A stretch of 64,000 bases of DNA. Origin: Brachycybe producta (taxonomy: Eukaryota; Arthropoda; Diplopoda; Playtdesmida; Andrognathidae). The notes under the pieces were generated by a model. It worked only from the letters and a program-made list of their open reading frames with translations, made no database searches and was not told the origin of the DNA. The position numbers and the translations under genes were made by a program. This document shows, piece after piece, positions 61,801 to 64,000 of this stretch. Each line of letters begins with the position of its first letter. Within the stretch, counting starts at the first letter, position 1. The DNA is taken from assembly GCA_036925085.1 (NCBI GenBank), contig JAUPFP010000047.1, positions 1,253,001 through 1,317,000 on the forward strand. Reading direction: 5' to 3'.

Positions 61801-62558
61801 AACTTTTTTTTTTAAAGTCTTGTCCTTTTTTTTTTCTTTCTCCAAAAGAGGTTTTAGCTTACATTAGCAACAACAGCTTCTTCTTCTTGAAAAAGGGGGG
61901 AAAGGAGAAGGAGGGAATGAAGTAGTGGTGGTGAGGGGAGGGGAGTTAAAGTTAAGGAGTATCATTGACCATATTTGGTCTTTGAGGCGCCCAACTTAAC
62001 CGTTTCATTCATAAACAGAGGGATGATTGCTTGAGGGAAGACAACTTTTTCATCCACCACCCCCTTTCATTCATAAAGTTGTTGGTCCCTCTGGCGCCAG
62101 TTGCAACAACTTGGCATCATCTTCAAGGGATTTCTTTTTCTATCTTCTTTCATCACAGCTGTTGCTCAAAGGCATTCTCTATATAATCATATTGCTATAA
62201 AGAAGGTTACAAAAACAAGCAGAAGAAGAAGAAAAAAAAAAAGCTAAAACAGATGATATGTGAGAGCTTTTTGCAAAAGCTCATATGGGAAGAAGATGAT
62301 GATGCTTTACATTTTTTTAAAAAAAGTTGTAGGTGTTTGGTTATGATGATACAAATCACAAGATCTTCAATCTTTACAAGTTAAAAGTGTTCAAGTTCAC
62401 AACCACAGCATCACACCTATATATTACATTTTACACCCTTAAAAAACAATACATTTTACAGGTTTTATGGAAATTTACATTTTTAGTTTGATACAAATGT
62501 GATTTTGAAGGTGGTAATAATGTTACGTACAGGGTTGCCACAAGGTATTTTGTTATTT
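58829..62558. other. Non-coding stretch
   Basis: No gene is recognised. GTTAAC words recur at 59195-59540 and may be another decayed foldback. A 156-codon minus-strand frame (59650-60120) lacks family resemblance and passes through low-complexity GA-rich sequence. Confidence 0.45.
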
Positions 62559-62566
62559 CCCTACAA

Positions 62567-62901
62567 CAAGAATGTCAAACTCAAAGGGTAACACAGACCA
62601 AATAAACAAGGTCTAAGTTTATGTGGGCCACAAAAAAAAACTTCAATTTATATAGAAACGTAAGGTTTATTTCGAAAAGTACAGTAGAAAAAAAAACGAG
62701 GACAACTGTAAAATTAATGTTTTCTTTCTGTGACACTTGGCATTTCTTCTCTGCTACAATCTTTCCTACTTCGGGGGGGGGGGAATCTTGTTCGCAGTGA
62801 TTACTTTAAAAATTGACCGAAGTTGAATGTCAGTAATCCTGGATCTGACATGGGCTGGGCCGCAAAAATTTTTGTTGTGGGCCGCGAGTTTGACATGCTT
62901 G
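62567..62901. mobile_element. hAT-type non-autonomous element with exact 8-bp TSD
   Basis: Ends CAAGAATGTCAAACTC and inverse CAAGCATGTCAAACTC (15 of 16 identical). Exact TSD CCCTACAA at 62559-62566 and 62902-62909. The GGGCCGC-rich right end and ATGTCAAACTC ends fit hAT/Charlie-type elements. 335 bp, no transposase. Confidence 0.93.
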
Positions 62902-62909
62902 CCCTACAA

Positions 62910-63120
62910 CAACAAAATTGTATGCAACATAGAATTTTATTTTTATTTTCTTCACAAATTTTGTTTTAACAATTTAAAAAGGTTAAAATACGGACACAAG
63001 ATGAAAAGCTGTTTGTCATAATATTGAGCTTTTGAAAGGCAAAGTGGTGTAAGTTATTTTTTTTTGGTCAAAAAATGTGAATTATGGTGCGAGTGCGCAT
63101 GCAGATAATTCATATGCAAA
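62910..63120. other. Short non-coding spacer
   Basis: Nothing recognisable. Confidence 0.5.
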
Positions 63121-63128
63121 CTGCTTTT

Positions 63129-63841
63129 GGGGCGACTGAATAAGCGCCAAATTGAACAAACGCCAAACTGAATAAGCGCCAAATTTTTGGCTTTTATTCA
63201 GTTTGGCGTTTCTTCCATTTGGCGCTTATTCAGTTTGGCGTTTGTTCAATTTGGCGCTTATTCAGTTTGGCGTTTGTTCAATTTGGCGCTTATTCAGTTT
63301 GGCGTTTGTTCCATTTGGCGTTTATTCAGTTTGGCGGTTATTCAGGTTTTTTGTAAATTGTGATGGTCCAAATATTGTGAGCTTTTATAGACGTCAGACT
63401 GTGCAGATTTACAGCTAACCTAACCTAATCTAACCTAACCAAACCAAACCTAACCAAACCTAACCAATCCTAACCTAACCAATCCTAACCTAACCAATCC
63501 TAACCTAACCTAACCATGTGTTTATCACATTTTGGTGGTTATTCAGTTTGGCGCTTGTTCAGTTTGGCGTTTGTTCCATTTGGCGCTTATTCAGTTTGGC
63601 GTTTGTTCCATTTGGCTTTTATTCAGTTTGGCGTTTGTTCCATTTGGCGTTTGTTCCATTTGGCGTTTGTTCCATTTGGCGTTTATTCAGTTTGGCATTT
63701 GTTCAGTTTGGCGTTTGTTCAGTTTGGCGTTTGTTCAGTTTGGCGTTTGTTCAATTTGGCGTTTGTTCAATTTGGCGCTTATTCAATTTGGCGCTTGTTC
63801 AATTTGGCGCTTGTTCAATTTGGCGCTTGATCAGCGCCACC
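63129..63841 (-). mobile_element. Foldback family B, copy B2 (exact 8-bp TSD, inverted relative to B1)
   Basis: Begins GGGGCGACTGAATAAGCGCC and ends GGCGCTTGATCAGCGCCACC. Exact TSD CTGCTTTT at 63121-63128 and 63842-63849. The right arm has about 17 copies of TTTGGCGTTTGTTCA-type words. The core has CCTAA-type pentamers (63414-63514) and the same unique spacer as B1 (63350-63413). Long frames reading FGVCSIWRLFSLAFVPFG are arm translations. Confidence 0.94.
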
Positions 63842-63849
63842 CTGCTTTT

Positions 63850-64000
63850 AGATCATTAGTCTCATTTACAAAACTCTTCATTATTTCAAAACTTGATATA
63901 AACGACCTGCGCCACTTTGCCTTTAAACGGCTCAATTATATGTCAGAATGTATTGACGCTTTATAGGAATTAACTTGAGGACTCATTTAAGTGCGTACAG
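63850..64000. other. Right edge of window
   Basis: A 3' tail of a repeat-derived frame continues here (SFTKLFIISKLDINDLRHFA). It has no clear relation to a known protein. Confidence 0.4.

Overview
This is an AT-rich, gene-poor piece of animal (metazoan) nuclear DNA. It has long non-coding stretches, one convincing spliced exon with GT-AG borders, many microsatellites and homopolymer runs, a decayed non-LTR retrotransposon 3' end, a 5S rRNA-like sequence, a tRNA-type SINE head and many small non-autonomous DNA transposons. This composition fits an invertebrate with a moderately large genome, probably marine, but I cannot name a phylum from the sequence.

Layout. 1-670 is a foldback element whose left end lies at the window edge. 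670-11,000 is mostly plain AT-rich DNA with MITEs near 4.0, 4.4, 4.6 and 5.9 kb. 11-17 kb holds a hAT-like element with near-perfect target-site duplication (TSD) and several foldback elements. 17.4-17.9 kb is a truncated retrotransposon. 20.7-22.3 kb holds a local duplication, the 5S-like sequence and another foldback. 22,703-22,889 is the only exon I trust: it starts with an ATG in good context and ends at a strong splice donor, so the gene runs rightwards. No further exon is recognisable, so the remaining 41 kb is probably intron, or intron plus intergenic DNA. 23-33 kb holds more MITEs, a 470-bp TA tract, a hAT-like element and a PIF/Harbinger-like MITE. 33.6-41.5 kb is a cluster of two striking foldback families (called A and B here), including a three-level nested insertion. 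43-64 kb is plain DNA broken by MITEs, a SINE head, two more foldbacks, a hAT-like element and a second family B copy at the right end.

The most interesting pattern is a set of at least eight small elements built alike. Each has short inverted ends and long arms made from many copies of a 7-21 bp word, in one orientation on the left and the reverse on the right. Families A, B and D are flanked by exact 8-bp TSDs. A and B use unrelated arm words but both carry a core of degenerate TTAGG/CCTAA pentamers. D and E also have unrelated arm words but share a different G-rich core. This looks like modular foldback transposons in which arms turn over independently of cores. It is inference from reading, not from alignment software.

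Most apparent open reading frames are translations of repeats (TA tract, A and B arms, CT tracts) and are not genes.
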